A stretch of DNA of 16,800 nt from an uncultured Clostridia bacterium (GCA_944393405.1 CALYAC010000022.1:1-16800), one strand, 5' to 3'. Shown: positions 6,903-13,374, counted from the stretch's first letter. Translations and numbers: made by a program. The notes: generated by a model not told the origin, from the sequence alone.

Positions 6903-7592
6903 ATGGGATTTTCATATCAAAAAATAAAAGAAATTATTGATTTAATAAGTTCAGAAGAAGCACTTAGAGGAAAAATATATATTTCTGGGGGAATAGTACC
7001 ATGGCTAGTTAGTAATACTGATTCAGGTAGGCAACATGGAGATATAGATTTAATATGTTCACAAGAAGATATGGAATTAGTAAGGAAATGCTTAAAGGAG
7101 AGAAATTTATATAGTGAAGAATTAGATTCTCTTAATTATGAACAAGATGGAGAAAAAGTAGATTATGGCGTTGATACATATATAAGAGGAGTTCCAGTTG
7201 GATTTTATCCATTTGAGTATAGAGATGGAGTTATTATTCAAAGAAGTTTTTCACCAGAGTTTGTTGATGGAAAAAGAGACTTGAAAGTAAAGAAAATAAC
7301 AGGTATAAGTTTAGAAGACTATATTGCAGAAACAAAGCTAGATAATGGGAATAGTATAGGAATAAATACATTAGAAATTATAAAAGCTACTAAATCCATG
7401 GTATTAAGAGGAAAAGATATAACTGACATAAGACAAATAGATAAAATAGGAATTAATAGAGAAAGGTATGATAGAGTACTTAATTCAGTAGTAAATATGT
7501 ATAGTACTTTAGAAGAAAGAAAAAAGGGAAGAGAACAAAAAGAAAGAATAGAGAAAGATAGAACTGACGTAGAAGAAAGAGAATTAAAATAA
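6903..7592 (+). CDS. Nucleotidyltransferase-fold protein (229 aa)
   Basis: Residues 25-51 carry the pol-beta-type nucleotidyltransferase signature: Gly29-Gly30 (ISGGIVPWLV) and HGDIDLI with Asp47 and Asp49 as the DxD metal-binding pair, as in lincosamide/aminoglycoside-type nucleotidyltransferases and related uncharacterised proteins. A likely third acidic residue lies in VDTYIRGVPVGFYPFE (about 91-106). The remainder holds a helical region (SLEDYIAETKLDNG, TLEIIKATKSMV) and a highly charged tail (EERKKGREQKERIEKDRTDVEE) likely to be a coiled helix. GGAG at 6891-6894 is 8 bases from the ATG. It is paired with the HD hydrolase upstream; such a couple could add and remove a nucleotidyl group, but that is speculation. 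It is not clearly an antibiotic-resistance enzyme. Confidence 0.75.
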   Translation: MGFSYQKIKEIIDLISSEEALRGKIYISGGIVPWLVSNTDSGRQHGDIDLICSQEDMELVRKCLKERNLYSEELDSLNYEQDGEKVDYGVDTYIRGVPVGFYPFEYRDGVIIQRSFSPEFVDGKRDLKVKKITGISLEDYIAETKLDNGNSIGINTLEIIKATKSMVLRGKDITDIRQIDKIGINRERYDRVLNSVVNMYSTLEERKKGREQKERIEKDRTDVEERELK

Positions 7593-7598
7593 AAAAAG

Positions 7599-7629
7599 AA
7601 ACCTCGGAAGTATATAACTTCTGAGGTTT
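7599..7629. terminator. Bidirectional terminator between convergent units
   Basis: 13-bp stem AAACCTCGGAAGT / ACTTCTGAGGTTT (7599-7611, 7617-7629) with one G-U pair and a 5-base loop. A tract on the left and T tract on the right allow termination of both the plus-strand operon and rpsI. Confidence 0.9.
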
Positions 7630-7643
7630 TTATATAAATAAAA

Positions 7644-8051
7644 TTATCTCTTACTAAATTGTGGAGCACGTCTAGCTTTCTTAAGACCATATTTCTTTCT
7701 TTCTTTCATACGTGGATCTCTTGTTAAGAATCCAGCAGCTTTAAGAGCAGGTCTATATTCACTATTTGCTTCTAATAATGCTCTTGCAATACCTAAACGA
7801 ATTGCACCAGCTTGACCTGTAAATCCTCCACCTTGAACTTTACAGATAACATCATATTTTTCTAAAGTATTTGTTGTAGTTAAAGGTTGTCTAACTATAA
7901 CTTTTAGTGTATCTGTTCCTAAATATTCATCTATATTTTTTCCATTTATAGTAATAGTTCCTTTTCCTTCTACTAGTCTAACTCTAGCTATAGAACTTTT
8001 TCTTCTTCCTGTACCATAAAAAACAATTTTATCTGTTTTTGCTTTAGGCAT
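7644..8051 (-). CDS. rpsI: 30S ribosomal protein S9 (uS9), 135 aa
   Basis: Component of the 30S head whose C-terminal tail reaches the P-site tRNA. Family signatures are visible: [16 protein letters not shown] at the N-terminus, [20 protein letters not shown] in the middle and the basic C-terminus [24 protein letters not shown], ending in the conserved Lys-Arg. Length is normal for the family (about 130). AAAGGAGG lies about 8 bases before the ATG. It follows rplM by 19 bases, the conserved rplM-rpsI operon, read from the rplM promoter and leader. Confidence 0.98.
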   Translation of the reverse strand: MPKAKTDKIVFYGTGRRKSSIARVRLVEGKGTITINGKNIDEYLGTDTLKVIVRQPLTTTNTLEKYDVICKVQGGGFTGQAGAIRLGIARALLEANSEYRPALKAAGFLTRDPRMKERKKYGLKKARRAPQFSKR

Positions 8052-8070
8052 TTTACATATCCTCCTTTAA

Positions 8071-8505
8071 TTAAAAATTCCAAACTTCTGGTTTTTGAGC
8101 TGCGTTTTCATGCTCAGCTCCTGCATATACTCTTAATTTCTTTAGCATTTGTCTTCCTAAACTATTGTGTGGAAGCATTCCTTTTACAGCATGCATCATC
8201 ATTTTTTCTGGACTCTTATTTAATAATTCTCTTGCTGTGATTTCTTTCATTCCACCAATATATCCAGAATGATGTCTGTAGATTTTTTGATCTAATTTTT
8301 TTCCTGTTAAAACAACTTTACTTGCATTTAATATAATAACATGATCTCCAGTATCTAAGTTTGGAGTATAAGTTGGTTTATGTTTTCCTCTTAATAATCT
8401 AGCAGCTTCTGTAGCAACTCTTCCTAGAGGTTTTTCAGCTGCATCAATTATATACCATTTTCTTTCAATTTCACTTTTTTTAATACTATATGTTGTATTA
8501 TTCAT
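8071..8505 (-). CDS. rplM: 50S ribosomal protein L13 (uL13), 144 aa
   Basis: Early-assembly 50S protein. Recognised by [53 protein letters not shown] and [20 protein letters not shown] start it at the ATG 8505, giving [18 protein letters not shown], in line with other L13 proteins; GGAGG lies at 8522-8518, 12 bases away, slightly long. An earlier in-frame ATG at 8529 would have its own coding sequence covering this ribosome site and is rejected. First gene of rplM-rpsI, preceded by a structured leader likely to sense L13. Confidence 0.97.
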   Translation of the reverse strand: MNNTTYSIKKSEIERKWYIIDAAEKPLGRVATEAARLLRGKHKPTYTPNLDTGDHVIILNASKVVLTGKKLDQKIYRHHSGYIGGMKEITARELLNKSPEKMMMHAVKGMLPHNSLGRQMLKKLRVYAGAEHENAAQKPEVWNF

Positions 8506-8551
8506 GGTAATATGTATCCTCCATTTCATAAATAAATTTTAATATATATAT

Positions 8552-8595
8552 GAAACCATATTAATAGGCTACCGGGGAGAAGCTATTAAACGGTC
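8552..8595 (-). promoter_or_regulatory. L13 leader (autoregulatory mRNA structure)
   Basis: In the 5' leader of rplM, read on the minus strand, ACC (8594-8592) pairs with GGT (8557-8555), and TTAATAG (8589-8583) pairs with CTATTAA (8567-8561). The enclosed loop holds CTTCTCCCCGGTAGC. Position, two-part stem and the CCCCGGTAGC loop agree with the L13_leader family of Firmicutes, by recollection. L13 would bind here to lower its own operon's expression. Confidence 0.65.
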
Positions 8596-8617
8596 ATATT
8601 CAATATAATGCTATAAT

Positions 8618-8646
8618 ATTTTATAACAAATTACTTGAAATGTCAA
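8618..8646 (-). promoter_or_regulatory. Promoter of rplM-rpsI
   Basis: On the minus strand, TTGACA (8646-8641), a 17-base spacer and TAAAAT (8623-8618). Transcription would start near 8611, giving a leader of about 105 bases. Confidence 0.8.
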
Positions 8647-8673
8647 GCAAAATGAAAAAAATGCTTGACATTT
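8638..8673. repeat. 12-bp perfect inverted repeat spanning two divergent -35 boxes
   Basis: AAATGTCAAGCA (8638-8649) and TGCTTGACATTT (8662-8673) are perfect reverse complements, 12 bases apart. Each arm contains a TTGACA, one facing rplM and one facing infC, so the two ribosomal operons share symmetrical, back-to-back -35 regions. Confidence 0.8.
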
Positions 8674-8693
8674 ATACAAAAATGTTGTAAACT
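8665..8693 (+). promoter_or_regulatory. Promoter of infC-rpmI-rplT
   Basis: TTGACA (8665-8670), 17-base spacer, TAAACT (8688-8693). The -35 is consensus and the -10 is 4 of 6. Transcription from about 8700 gives a leader of nearly 190 bases before the IF3 start. Confidence 0.7.
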
Positions 8694-8699
8694 TATATA

Positions 8700-8886
8700 G
8701 TCAAATTAAGAAGAAGCAATCCACTTCTCACCTTAACCAATGGGAAAAGGTTAGAAAATATTAATAATATGTGAATAACTTATTGTAAAATTAAGTTATT
8801 TTGTGAATAATTGTGGATTGATTTGTGTTTTGACAAATCAATTTTTTAGTGCAAAAAAAGCACAAAATGTTTTGGAGGTGTTTTAT
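8700..8886 (+). promoter_or_regulatory. Structured infC leader (probable L20-type leader)
   Basis: This non-coding stretch holds several hairpins: AGAAG...CTTCT (8709-8728), ACCTT / AAGGT (8730-8734, 8747-8751), AATAACTTA / TAAGTTATT (8774-8782, 8792-8800), then an intrinsic terminator (8817-8847) and a small GTGC/GCAC hairpin (8849-8863). GTGAATAA occurs twice (8771 and 8803). In Firmicutes the infC-rpmI-rplT leader is bound by L20 and can end transcription before infC. The CTTCTCACCTTAACC segment fits that kind of leader as I recall it, but the family match was not computed. Confidence 0.6.
8817..8847 (+). terminator. Leader terminator (attenuator) upstream of infC
   Basis: 10-bp stem ATTGATTTGT / ACAAATCAAT (8817-8826, 8833-8842), loop GTTTTG, followed by TTTTTT (8842-8847). 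It lies after the promoter and 40 bases before the infC start, so it can only serve as premature termination in the leader. Confidence 0.75.
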
Positions 8887-9402
8887 ATAAAGCAAGAATT
8901 ACCTATTAATGAACAAATTAGAGCAAGAGAAGTTCAACTTATTGATGAACAAGGAGAAAAAAAGGGAGTAATGAAACTAGAAGAAGCTTTAGACTTAGCT
9001 TATGATAAAAAATTAGATTTAGTTTTAGTTGCACCAAATGCACAGCCACCAGTTTGTAAGATTATGAACTATGGAAAATATAAATTTGAACAAGCTAAAA
9101 GAGAAAAAGAAGCTAAGAAAAAACAAAAAGTTTTTGAAGTTAAAGAAATAAGAATTACACCAAATATAGAGCAACATGATTTTGAATTTAAGGTAAAGAA
9201 TGCAAGAAAATTTATTGAAGATGGAAACAAGGTAAAAATTACAGTTAGATTTAGAGGTAGAGAATTAAACTATGTAAAACTTGGAGAAGATAACTTAAAT
9301 AAATTTATAGAAGCATTATCAGATGTTGCAAGTCCAGAAAAGAAAGCTATTTTAGAAGGAAAGAATATGTTTATTATATTAGCTAAAAAAGCTGATAAAT
9401 AA
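8887..9402 (+). CDS. infC: Translation initiation factor IF-3, with ATA start (171 aa)
   Basis: IF3 binds the 30S subunit, keeps it from rejoining the 50S and checks start-codon pairing. The sequence shows INEQIRAREVQLIDEQGEKK, VLVAPNAQPPVCKIMNYGK, the lysine-rich linker, VKEIRITPNIEQHDFEFKVK and KITVRFRGREL. No ATG, GTG or TTG fits the normal N-terminus. GGAGGTG (8874-8880) lies six bases before an in-frame ATA at 8887, giving MKQELPINEQIRARE, exactly the expected length. Non-canonical ATT/ATA/ATC starts are the known autoregulatory device of infC, because IF3 rejects them. The in-frame extension to 8803 would read through the attenuator and is not credible. First gene of infC-rpmI-rplT. Confidence 0.95.
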   Translation: MKQELPINEQIRAREVQLIDEQGEKKGVMKLEEALDLAYDKKLDLVLVAPNAQPPVCKIMNYGKYKFEQAKREKEAKKKQKVFEVKEIRITPNIEQHDFEFKVKNARKFIEDGNKVKITVRFRGRELNYVKLGEDNLNKFIEALSDVASPEKKAILEGKNMFIILAKKADK

Positions 9403-9487
9403 ATTTTGAATATTGTTAGTTTATAAATAAAAAATATATAACAATATATTTTATATAAATATTAAAAGATACAAGGAGGAAGAAGAA

Positions 9488-9694
9488 ATGCCAAAATTAA
9501 AAACAAATAAAGCAGCTAAAAAAAGATATTCATATACTGCTTCAGGAAAAGTAAAAAGAACAAAATCAAATAGAAGACATCTTCTAGCAAATAAAACACC
9601 TAGAGCTAAATCTAGAGGAAAAGTTATGGATGCTTATGCAGACAAAACATGTGAAGCAGGAATAAAGAAACTATTACCATATGGTAATAAATAG
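9488..9694 (+). CDS. rpmI: 50S ribosomal protein L35 (bL35), 68 aa
   Basis: Small, very basic 50S protein beginning MPKLKTNKAAKKRYSYTASG, with KVKRTKSNRRHLLANKTPRAKS and the C-terminal IKKLLPYGNK. Family length is about 65. AAGGAGGA lies 7-8 bases upstream. Middle gene of the conserved IF3-L35-L20 operon. A 9-bp inverted repeat (ATATTGTTA 9410-9418, TAACAATAT 9439-9447) lies in the 85-base gap after infC; it has no T tract and may be an mRNA processing or stability element. Confidence 0.97.
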   Translation: MPKLKTNKAAKKRYSYTASGKVKRTKSNRRHLLANKTPRAKSRGKVMDAYADKTCEAGIKKLLPYGNK

Positions 9695-9726
9695 AGATAT
9701 TTAAGAATAAGGAAGGTGAAATATAG

Positions 9727-10077
9727 ATGGCAAGAGTAAAAACAGCAATTATAACTCGTAAAAAACATAAAAAAATATTAAAAAGAGCAAAAGGATATTA
9801 TGGAGCAAAAAAATATAGATTTAGAATGGCTAAACAAGCTGTTATGAAATCTGGAATGTATGCTTATGTAGGAAGAAAAGATAGAAAAAGCAATTTCAGA
9901 AAATTATGGATAGCTAGAATTAATGCAGCTGCAAGAATGAATGGATTAACATATAGCAAATTAATAGCTGGATTAAAGAAAGCAAACATTGTTATTAACA
10001 GAAAAATGCTAGCTGAACTTGCAGTATCAGATCCAAAAGCTTTTACAGAAATAGCAGAAAAAGCAAAAAAAGCTTAA
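9727..10077 (+). CDS. rplT: 50S ribosomal protein L20 (bL20), 116 aa
   Basis: Early-assembly 50S protein and the expected repressor of this operon. Clear family sequence: [44 protein letters not shown]-type [20 protein letters not shown] and LNRKMLAE-type [17 protein letters not shown]. Length is standard (about 118). AAGGTGA precedes the ATG. It closes infC-rpmI-rplT and is followed by an intrinsic terminator. Confidence 0.98.
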   Translation: MARVKTAIITRKKHKKILKRAKGYYGAKKYRFRMAKQAVMKSGMYAYVGRKDRKSNFRKLWIARINAAARMNGLTYSKLIAGLKKANIVINRKMLAELAVSDPKAFTEIAEKAKKA

Positions 10078-10108
10078 AAATAATATATAAAGATGAATGA
10101 AAAAAATG

Positions 10109-10135
10109 AAGTGCATAATAGCACTTTATTTTTTT
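10109..10135 (+). terminator. Terminator of infC-rpmI-rplT
   Basis: Stem AAGTGC / GCACTT (10109-10114, 10121-10126), six-base loop, followed by TATTTTTTT. Confidence 0.8.
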
Positions 10136-10229
10136 ATAAAAAAACTATTAACTAAAGAATAAATATGTTATTATTGTTATTATAAATAAAAAAATATATT
10201 ATATAATAATAGAAGTTAGGAGAAATATT

Positions 10230-10808
10230 ATGAGAATTGGGATAGACATTGATGGAGTTTTACAAAATATAAGTGAATTTATATTAGATTATGGATCTAA
10301 ATATTGTTATGATAATGGAATTAAATTTGAAATACATCCTAATGAATATGACGAAAGTAAATCATTAGGAATATCAAATGATGAAGCTGAAAAATTTTGG
10401 AATAAATATTTAGTAGAATATGTTACAAACTATAAGCCAAGAAAATTTGCAAAAGAAGTAATTGATATATTAAAAGAGAAAAACGAAATATATATAATTA
10501 CATCTAGAAATGAATATGGACTTCCTAAAGAAGAATATGGACATATGCAAGAACTAACTAAAAGTTGGTTTGAGAAAAATAAAATATATTATGATAAATT
10601 GATTTTTTCTCCAGAAAATAAAGTGAATATATGCTTAAATAATAATATAGACATAATGATAGAAGATTGGGATAAAAACATAAAAGAACTATCAGATGCA
10701 GGAATAAATGTAGTTTGTTTTGATAATCCATATAATAAAAATAATGTGAATGAAAATATTCCTAGAATATTTAGTTGGTATGATTTATTAAATAAATTAG
10801 AAAAATAA
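10230..10808 (+). CDS. HAD-superfamily 5'(3')-nucleotidase-like protein (192 aa)
   Basis: HAD-fold phosphatase. Motif I is at the very N-terminus (MRIGIDIDGVL, nucleophile Asp6 and acid/base Asp8). Motif II is ITSRNE (Thr91-Ser92), and motif IV is DIMIEDWDKNI (Glu145-Asp146). The insert after motif I and the total length fit the 5'-nucleotidase, deoxy type (NT5C/YqfW-like) branch, which dephosphorylates nucleoside monophosphates, but the substrate is not settled by sequence. No membrane segment. AGGAG (10218-10222) lies 7 bases before the ATG, and TATAAT (10202-10207) suggests its own promoter although I found no convincing -35. Single gene, ending at a bidirectional terminator facing spoVAE. 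Confidence 0.82.
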   Translation: MRIGIDIDGVLQNISEFILDYGSKYCYDNGIKFEIHPNEYDESKSLGISNDEAEKFWNKYLVEYVTNYKPRKFAKEVIDILKEKNEIYIITSRNEYGLPKEEYGHMQELTKSWFEKNKIYYDKLIFSPENKVNICLNNNIDIMIEDWDKNIKELSDAGINVVCFDNPYNKNNVNENIPRIFSWYDLLNKLEK

Positions 10809-10811
10809 ACA

Positions 10812-10842
10812 AAAACCAAGAGGGAGTAACCCTTTTGGTTTT
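10812..10842. terminator. Bidirectional terminator between the HAD gene and spoVAE
   Basis: 13-bp stem AAAACCAAGAGGG / CCCTTTTGGTTTT (10812-10824, 10830-10842) with one G-U pair and loop AGTAA, A-rich on the left and T-rich on the right. It touches the spoVAE stop codon (10841-10843). Confidence 0.85.
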
Positions 10843-11227
10843 ATTGTTTTTTTATTTTAGGTTTTGAGATTAGAGATGCAATATAGCCAAAGAATATAGC
10901 TGCTGCAATGCCACCAGCAGAAGCTTTTACACCTCCGATAAAAGCGCCAAGTAATCCAGAAGATTGAACTTCTGTAATTGCTCCTTTTGCTAAATTTGCA
11001 CCAAAACCTAAAAGTGGTACTGTAGCACCACAACCTGCAAAATCAATAATATATTTATATATTCCTATAGCACCTAATATAACTCCTGTAGTGACAAAAA
11101 TAACTAAAATTCTTGCAGAAGTTAATTTAGTTTTATCTATTAAAATTTGTCCAATTATGCATATAAATCCACCTACCAAAAAACATCTAAGTAATTGCAT
11201 CCAATCAATACTTTGCAAAAATTCCAT
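10841..11227 (-). CDS. spoVAE: Stage V sporulation protein AE (128 aa)
   Basis: Inner forespore membrane protein of the SpoVA channel that moves Ca-dipicolinate into the spore and releases it at germination. It is highly hydrophobic, with about four membrane segments. Family signatures are FLVGGFICIIGQILIDKTKL, DFAGCGATVPLLGFGANLAKGA and the glycine-rich GGVKASAGGIAAAIFFGYIASLI. It resembles SpoVAC from this same operon in GGxICxIGQI and FAGxGxxVPxxGF, as expected for paralogues. AAGGAG lies 6 bases from the ATG and 15 bases separate it from spoVAD. Last gene of the unit; Clostridia often carry only spoVAC, spoVAD and spoVAE. Confidence 0.95.
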   Translation of the reverse strand: MEFLQSIDWMQLLRCFLVGGFICIIGQILIDKTKLTSARILVIFVTTGVILGAIGIYKYIIDFAGCGATVPLLGFGANLAKGAITEVQSSGLLGAFIGGVKASAGGIAAAIFFGYIASLISKPKIKKQ

Positions 11228-11241
11228 AAATATCTCCTTAT

Positions 11242-12258
11242 CTATAAATTTTCTATTGCTATAGCATGAGCAATTCCTGGAATACTTTCACCTTGTTGTG
11301 AAGATGTAGAATTCATTAATGCTCCTGTAGCAATAAGTAAAACTTTATTTAATTTGTTTTCATTTAGCATTTTATATATATAACCAGAAAAAACAGAAGC
11401 TACACAGCCACATCCACTACCACCAGAATGTGTATCTTGTTTATCTTTATCAAATATTAAAACACCACAATCATTATAATTATTCTTTATATTATATCCT
11501 TTAGAACTAGCCATTTCAGTCAATATTTCTTTACCTATATATCCAAGATCCCCAGTTATAATTGCGTCATAGAAGCTTGGTTTTCTTCCTGTATCTTTAA
11601 AATGTGTAATTAATGTATCAAGAGCAGCAGGTGCCATAGCAGCTCCCATGTTATTGGCATCTTTTACACCCATATCAATAATCTTTCCTGGAGTTATATG
11701 AGTTATTCTAGGACATTTATTTCCAAGAGACTCATTTGAAATAATTGCTGCACCAGATCCAGTAACAGTCCATTGTGCAGATGGTGGTCTTTGATTTCCT
11801 AGTTCTAATGGAAATCTAAATTGTTTCTCTGCACTACAAAAATGACTGGAAGTAGCACAAATTACTTTTTTAGCAGCACCACTATCTACTAATATACTAC
11901 CAAGAGACATTCCTTCAACAAATGTAGAACAAGCACCGAATATTCCAAAAAAGGGAATATTTGTTTCTCGTAAGCCAAAACTTGAAGAAATACATTGATT
12001 TAGAAGATCTCCTGCAAAGCAATAATCTATTTGAGTTGATGGAATACCAGACTTAGAGATAAGAGCATTAACATTTTCTTTAATAATTTTACTTTCAGCT
12101 TTTTCCCAAGTTTTTTCACCCCAGAATTCATCTTCTAAACATTGATCAAAAAATTTAGCAAGGGGACCATCTGCTTCTTTTGGGCCTACAATTGATGATG
12201 TTTCTAAGATATATGGTGGATTATTAAATTTAATAGTTTGATTACCGATTTTATTCAT
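11242..12258 (-). CDS. spoVAD: Stage V sporulation protein AD (338 aa)
   Basis: Soluble, thiolase-fold SpoVA component that binds dipicolinic acid at the forespore inner membrane. Family sequence throughout: IKFNNPPYILETSSIVGPKEADGPL at the start, the FGACSTFVEGMSLGS region, ATSSHFCSAEKQFRFPLELG, TVTGSGAAII, ITGDLGYIGKEIL, GGSGCGCVASV and TGALMNSTSSQQGESIPGIAHAI at the C-terminus. Length equals the usual 335-340. AGGAGG (12270-12265) directly abuts the spoVAC stop, six bases from the ATG, so the two are tightly linked. The Gly/Ser/Cys-rich C-terminal motifs are intact, so the gene appears functional. Confidence 0.97.
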   Translation of the reverse strand: MNKIGNQTIKFNNPPYILETSSIVGPKEADGPLAKFFDQCLEDEFWGEKTWEKAESKIIKENVNALISKSGIPSTQIDYCFAGDLLNQCISSSFGLRETNIPFFGIFGACSTFVEGMSLGSILVDSGAAKKVICATSSHFCSAEKQFRFPLELGNQRPPSAQWTVTGSGAAIISNESLGNKCPRITHITPGKIIDMGVKDANNMGAAMAPAALDTLITHFKDTGRKPSFYDAIITGDLGYIGKEILTEMASSKGYNIKNNYNDCGVLIFDKDKQDTHSGGSGCGCVASVFSGYIYKMLNENKLNKVLLIATGALMNSTSSQQGESIPGIAHAIAIENL

Positions 12259-12269
12259 GTAGTTCCTCC

Positions 12270-12713
12270 TTATACAAAAAATGTAGAAATTATACCAACT
12301 ATAATTGAAGCTGATATGCCATATACAAGAACAGGCCCTGCTACTGTAAACATTTTTCCACCCACACCCATAACATATCCTTCAGATTTATATTCGATAG
12401 CAGGTGATACAATAGAATTAGCAAAACCTGTTATAGGTACAAGAGAACCAGCTCCAGCAAATTTACCAATTTTATTAAATATATTTAGACCTGTTAAAAA
12501 AGCAGCGATTCCAATCAAAATAATTGATACTATAGTTGAACATGATGCATCTTCTAATCCTTTGTATTTACAAAAATCAAATATAATTTGACCAATAGAA
12601 CAAATTAAACCACCAACCCAAAAAGCATTAAAGCAATTTTTTATGATAGGAGAGTTAGGTGATTTTTTATCTACATAATCTAAATATTCTTGTTTTGTTT
12701 CTATTTTATTCAT
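12270..12713 (-). CDS. spoVAC: Stage V sporulation protein AC (147 aa)
   Basis: Integral inner-membrane SpoVA protein; in B. subtilis SpoVAC behaves as a mechanosensitive channel involved in dipicolinate release. It begins with a soluble N-terminus containing KQEYLDYVDKKSPNSPIIKN, then about four hydrophobic segments with FWVGGLICSIGQIIFDF, KFAGAGSLVPITGFANSIVS and a C-terminal GPVLVYGISASIIVGII. Length is typical (about 150). AAAGGA at 12728-12723 lies 9 bases before the ATG, and the gene starts 17 bases after the dodecin stop. Confidence 0.95.
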   Translation of the reverse strand: MNKIETKQEYLDYVDKKSPNSPIIKNCFNAFWVGGLICSIGQIIFDFCKYKGLEDASCSTIVSIILIGIAAFLTGLNIFNKIGKFAGAGSLVPITGFANSIVSPAIEYKSEGYVMGVGGKMFTVAGPVLVYGISASIIVGIISTFFV

Positions 12714-12730
12714 ATATTCACATCCTTTAA

Positions 12731-12946
12731 TTAATTATCTCTATCTCGATCAATAATAAATGCTAAATCTAAATCAACATAGTATTGAATTAATTTTTTG
12801 CCATCTATTTTTGCTCTTTGATCAATTACTCTAACAGAAGAAAGATAATCTATAGTTTTAGATGCTTCAGCTACAGCTTGTACTACAGCATCTTTCCATG
12901 AAACATTAGATGTTCCAGTAATATTTAAATGTTTTTCTATACCCAA
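12731..12946 (-). CDS. Dodecin family protein (71 aa), TTG start
   Basis: Small dodecameric flavin-binding protein family. The visible motifs are KHLNITGTSNVSWKDAVVQA, VAEASKTIDYLSSVRVIDQR and the C-terminal strands KLIQYYVDLDLAFIID. The conserved Trp (SW) and Gln (DQRA) that stack on the flavin are present. Two starts are possible. The ATG at 12964 has no upstream ribosome site, and GGAGG (12962-12958) overlaps its own first codons. The same GGAGG serves the TTG at 12946 with 11-base spacing, giving MGIEKHLNITGTS, the standard dodecin N-terminus and a 71-residue length. It lies 17 bases before spoVAC in the same direction, so it is probably first gene of a dodecin-spoVA unit, which would suggest forespore expression and a flavin-storage role in spores. 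That role is inference. Confidence 0.85.
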   Translation of the reverse strand: MGIEKHLNITGTSNVSWKDAVVQAVAEASKTIDYLSSVRVIDQRAKIDGKKLIQYYVDLDLAFIIDRDRDN

Positions 12947-13034
12947 TTGAAAATCAACCTCCATTTATATAAATTTAGTAATATAATTTCCAAAAGTTTT
13001 CAAAATATACAAATATATATATTTAATTTAAAAT

Positions 13035-13064
13035 AAAAAAAGATGTTTAAAAAATTAAACATCT
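13035..13064 (-). terminator. Intrinsic terminator (second) downstream of rpmB
   Basis: Perfect 10-bp stem AGATGTTTAA / TTAAACATCT (13041-13050, 13055-13064) with a 4-base loop; on the minus strand it is followed by a run of six T (13040-13035). Confidence 0.75.
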
Positions 13065-13100
13065 AAAATATAAATATAAAAAAATAAAAATAAACAAAAT

Positions 13101-13125
13101 AAAAAATGTAGGGTGAACCTACATT
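13101..13125 (-). terminator. Intrinsic terminator of rpmB
   Basis: Perfect 8-bp stem AATGTAGG / CCTACATT (13105-13112, 13118-13125), 5-base loop, followed on the minus strand by TTTTTT. Two terminators in series isolate rpmB from the dodecin-spoVA unit. Confidence 0.8.
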
Positions 13126-13139
13126 ATTACGCGTAATAA
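13124..13139. repeat. 16-bp perfect palindrome TTATTACGCGTAATAA
   Basis: An uninterrupted self-complementary sequence with a CGCG centre, in a region otherwise almost free of C and G. It starts where the rpmB terminator stem ends. It could be a protein-binding site or extend the terminator hairpin; nothing decides between them. Confidence 0.6.
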
Positions 13140-13176
13140 AATATATATAAATTATGAATATTAAATATACATAACC

Positions 13177-13374
13177 TTAAGCTCTTTTTACTTTTCCAGA
13201 ACGTAAACATTTTGCACATACAGAGATAGTCTTTGTATTTCCATCTACGATAGCTTTAACTCTTCTTAAATTTGGTCTAAATGTTCTAGAAGTTCTTCTA
13301 CTTACGTGAGAACGAGCTATACTTATTTTATTTCCGTGAGCGATTGATTTTTCACAAATTTCACATTTTGCCAT
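13177..13374 (-). CDS. rpmB: 50S ribosomal protein L28 (bL28), zinc-binding form (65 aa)
   Basis: 50S protein recognised from MAKCEICEKS, the central NKISIARSHVSRRTSRTFRPNLRRVK and the C-terminal VCAKCLRSGKVKR. It keeps both Cys pairs (Cys4/Cys7 and Cys53/Cys56), so it is the zinc-ribbon (C+) version; a Cys-less copy could exist elsewhere under zinc control. The ATG at 13374 has GGAGG at 13390-13386. The in-frame ATG at 13386 overlaps that ribosome site and is rejected. Monocistronic, with its own promoter and two downstream terminators. Confidence 0.96.
   Translation of the reverse strand: MAKCEICEKSIAHGNKISIARSHVSRRTSRTFRPNLRRVKAIVDGNTKTISVCAKCLRSGKVKRA

Noticed and set aside
6903..7592. 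Antibiotic resistance nucleotidyltransferase
   Set aside because: Only the general GG/DxD fold signature is present; nothing specific to lincosamide or aminoglycoside enzymes was recognised, and the gene sits in a stable housekeeping context.
6103..7592. HD/nucleotidyltransferase pair as a HEPN-MNT toxin-antitoxin system
   Set aside because: The first protein has HD metal ligands and is 262 residues long, not a small HEPN RNase, and the second is larger than typical MNT antitoxins.
8803..8886. IF3 start at ATG 8803
   Set aside because: The added residues have no IF3 similarity and include the intrinsic terminator; a strong ribosome site sits before ATA 8887.
9410..9447. 9-bp inverted repeat between infC and rpmI as a terminator
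   Set aside because: The loop is 20 bases, the stem is pure A/T apart from one pair, and there is no T tract.
12238..12591. 117-codon open frame on the plus strand across spoVAC
   Set aside because: It is antisense to the well-conserved spoVAC, lacks a ribosome site and has no recognisable sequence.
12975..13015. Possible sigma-G promoter in front of the dodecin gene (TGTATA near 13011-13006, minus strand)
   Set aside because: The best -10-like TATATTA is about 20 bases away, too far, and the region is so AT-rich that chance matches are expected.
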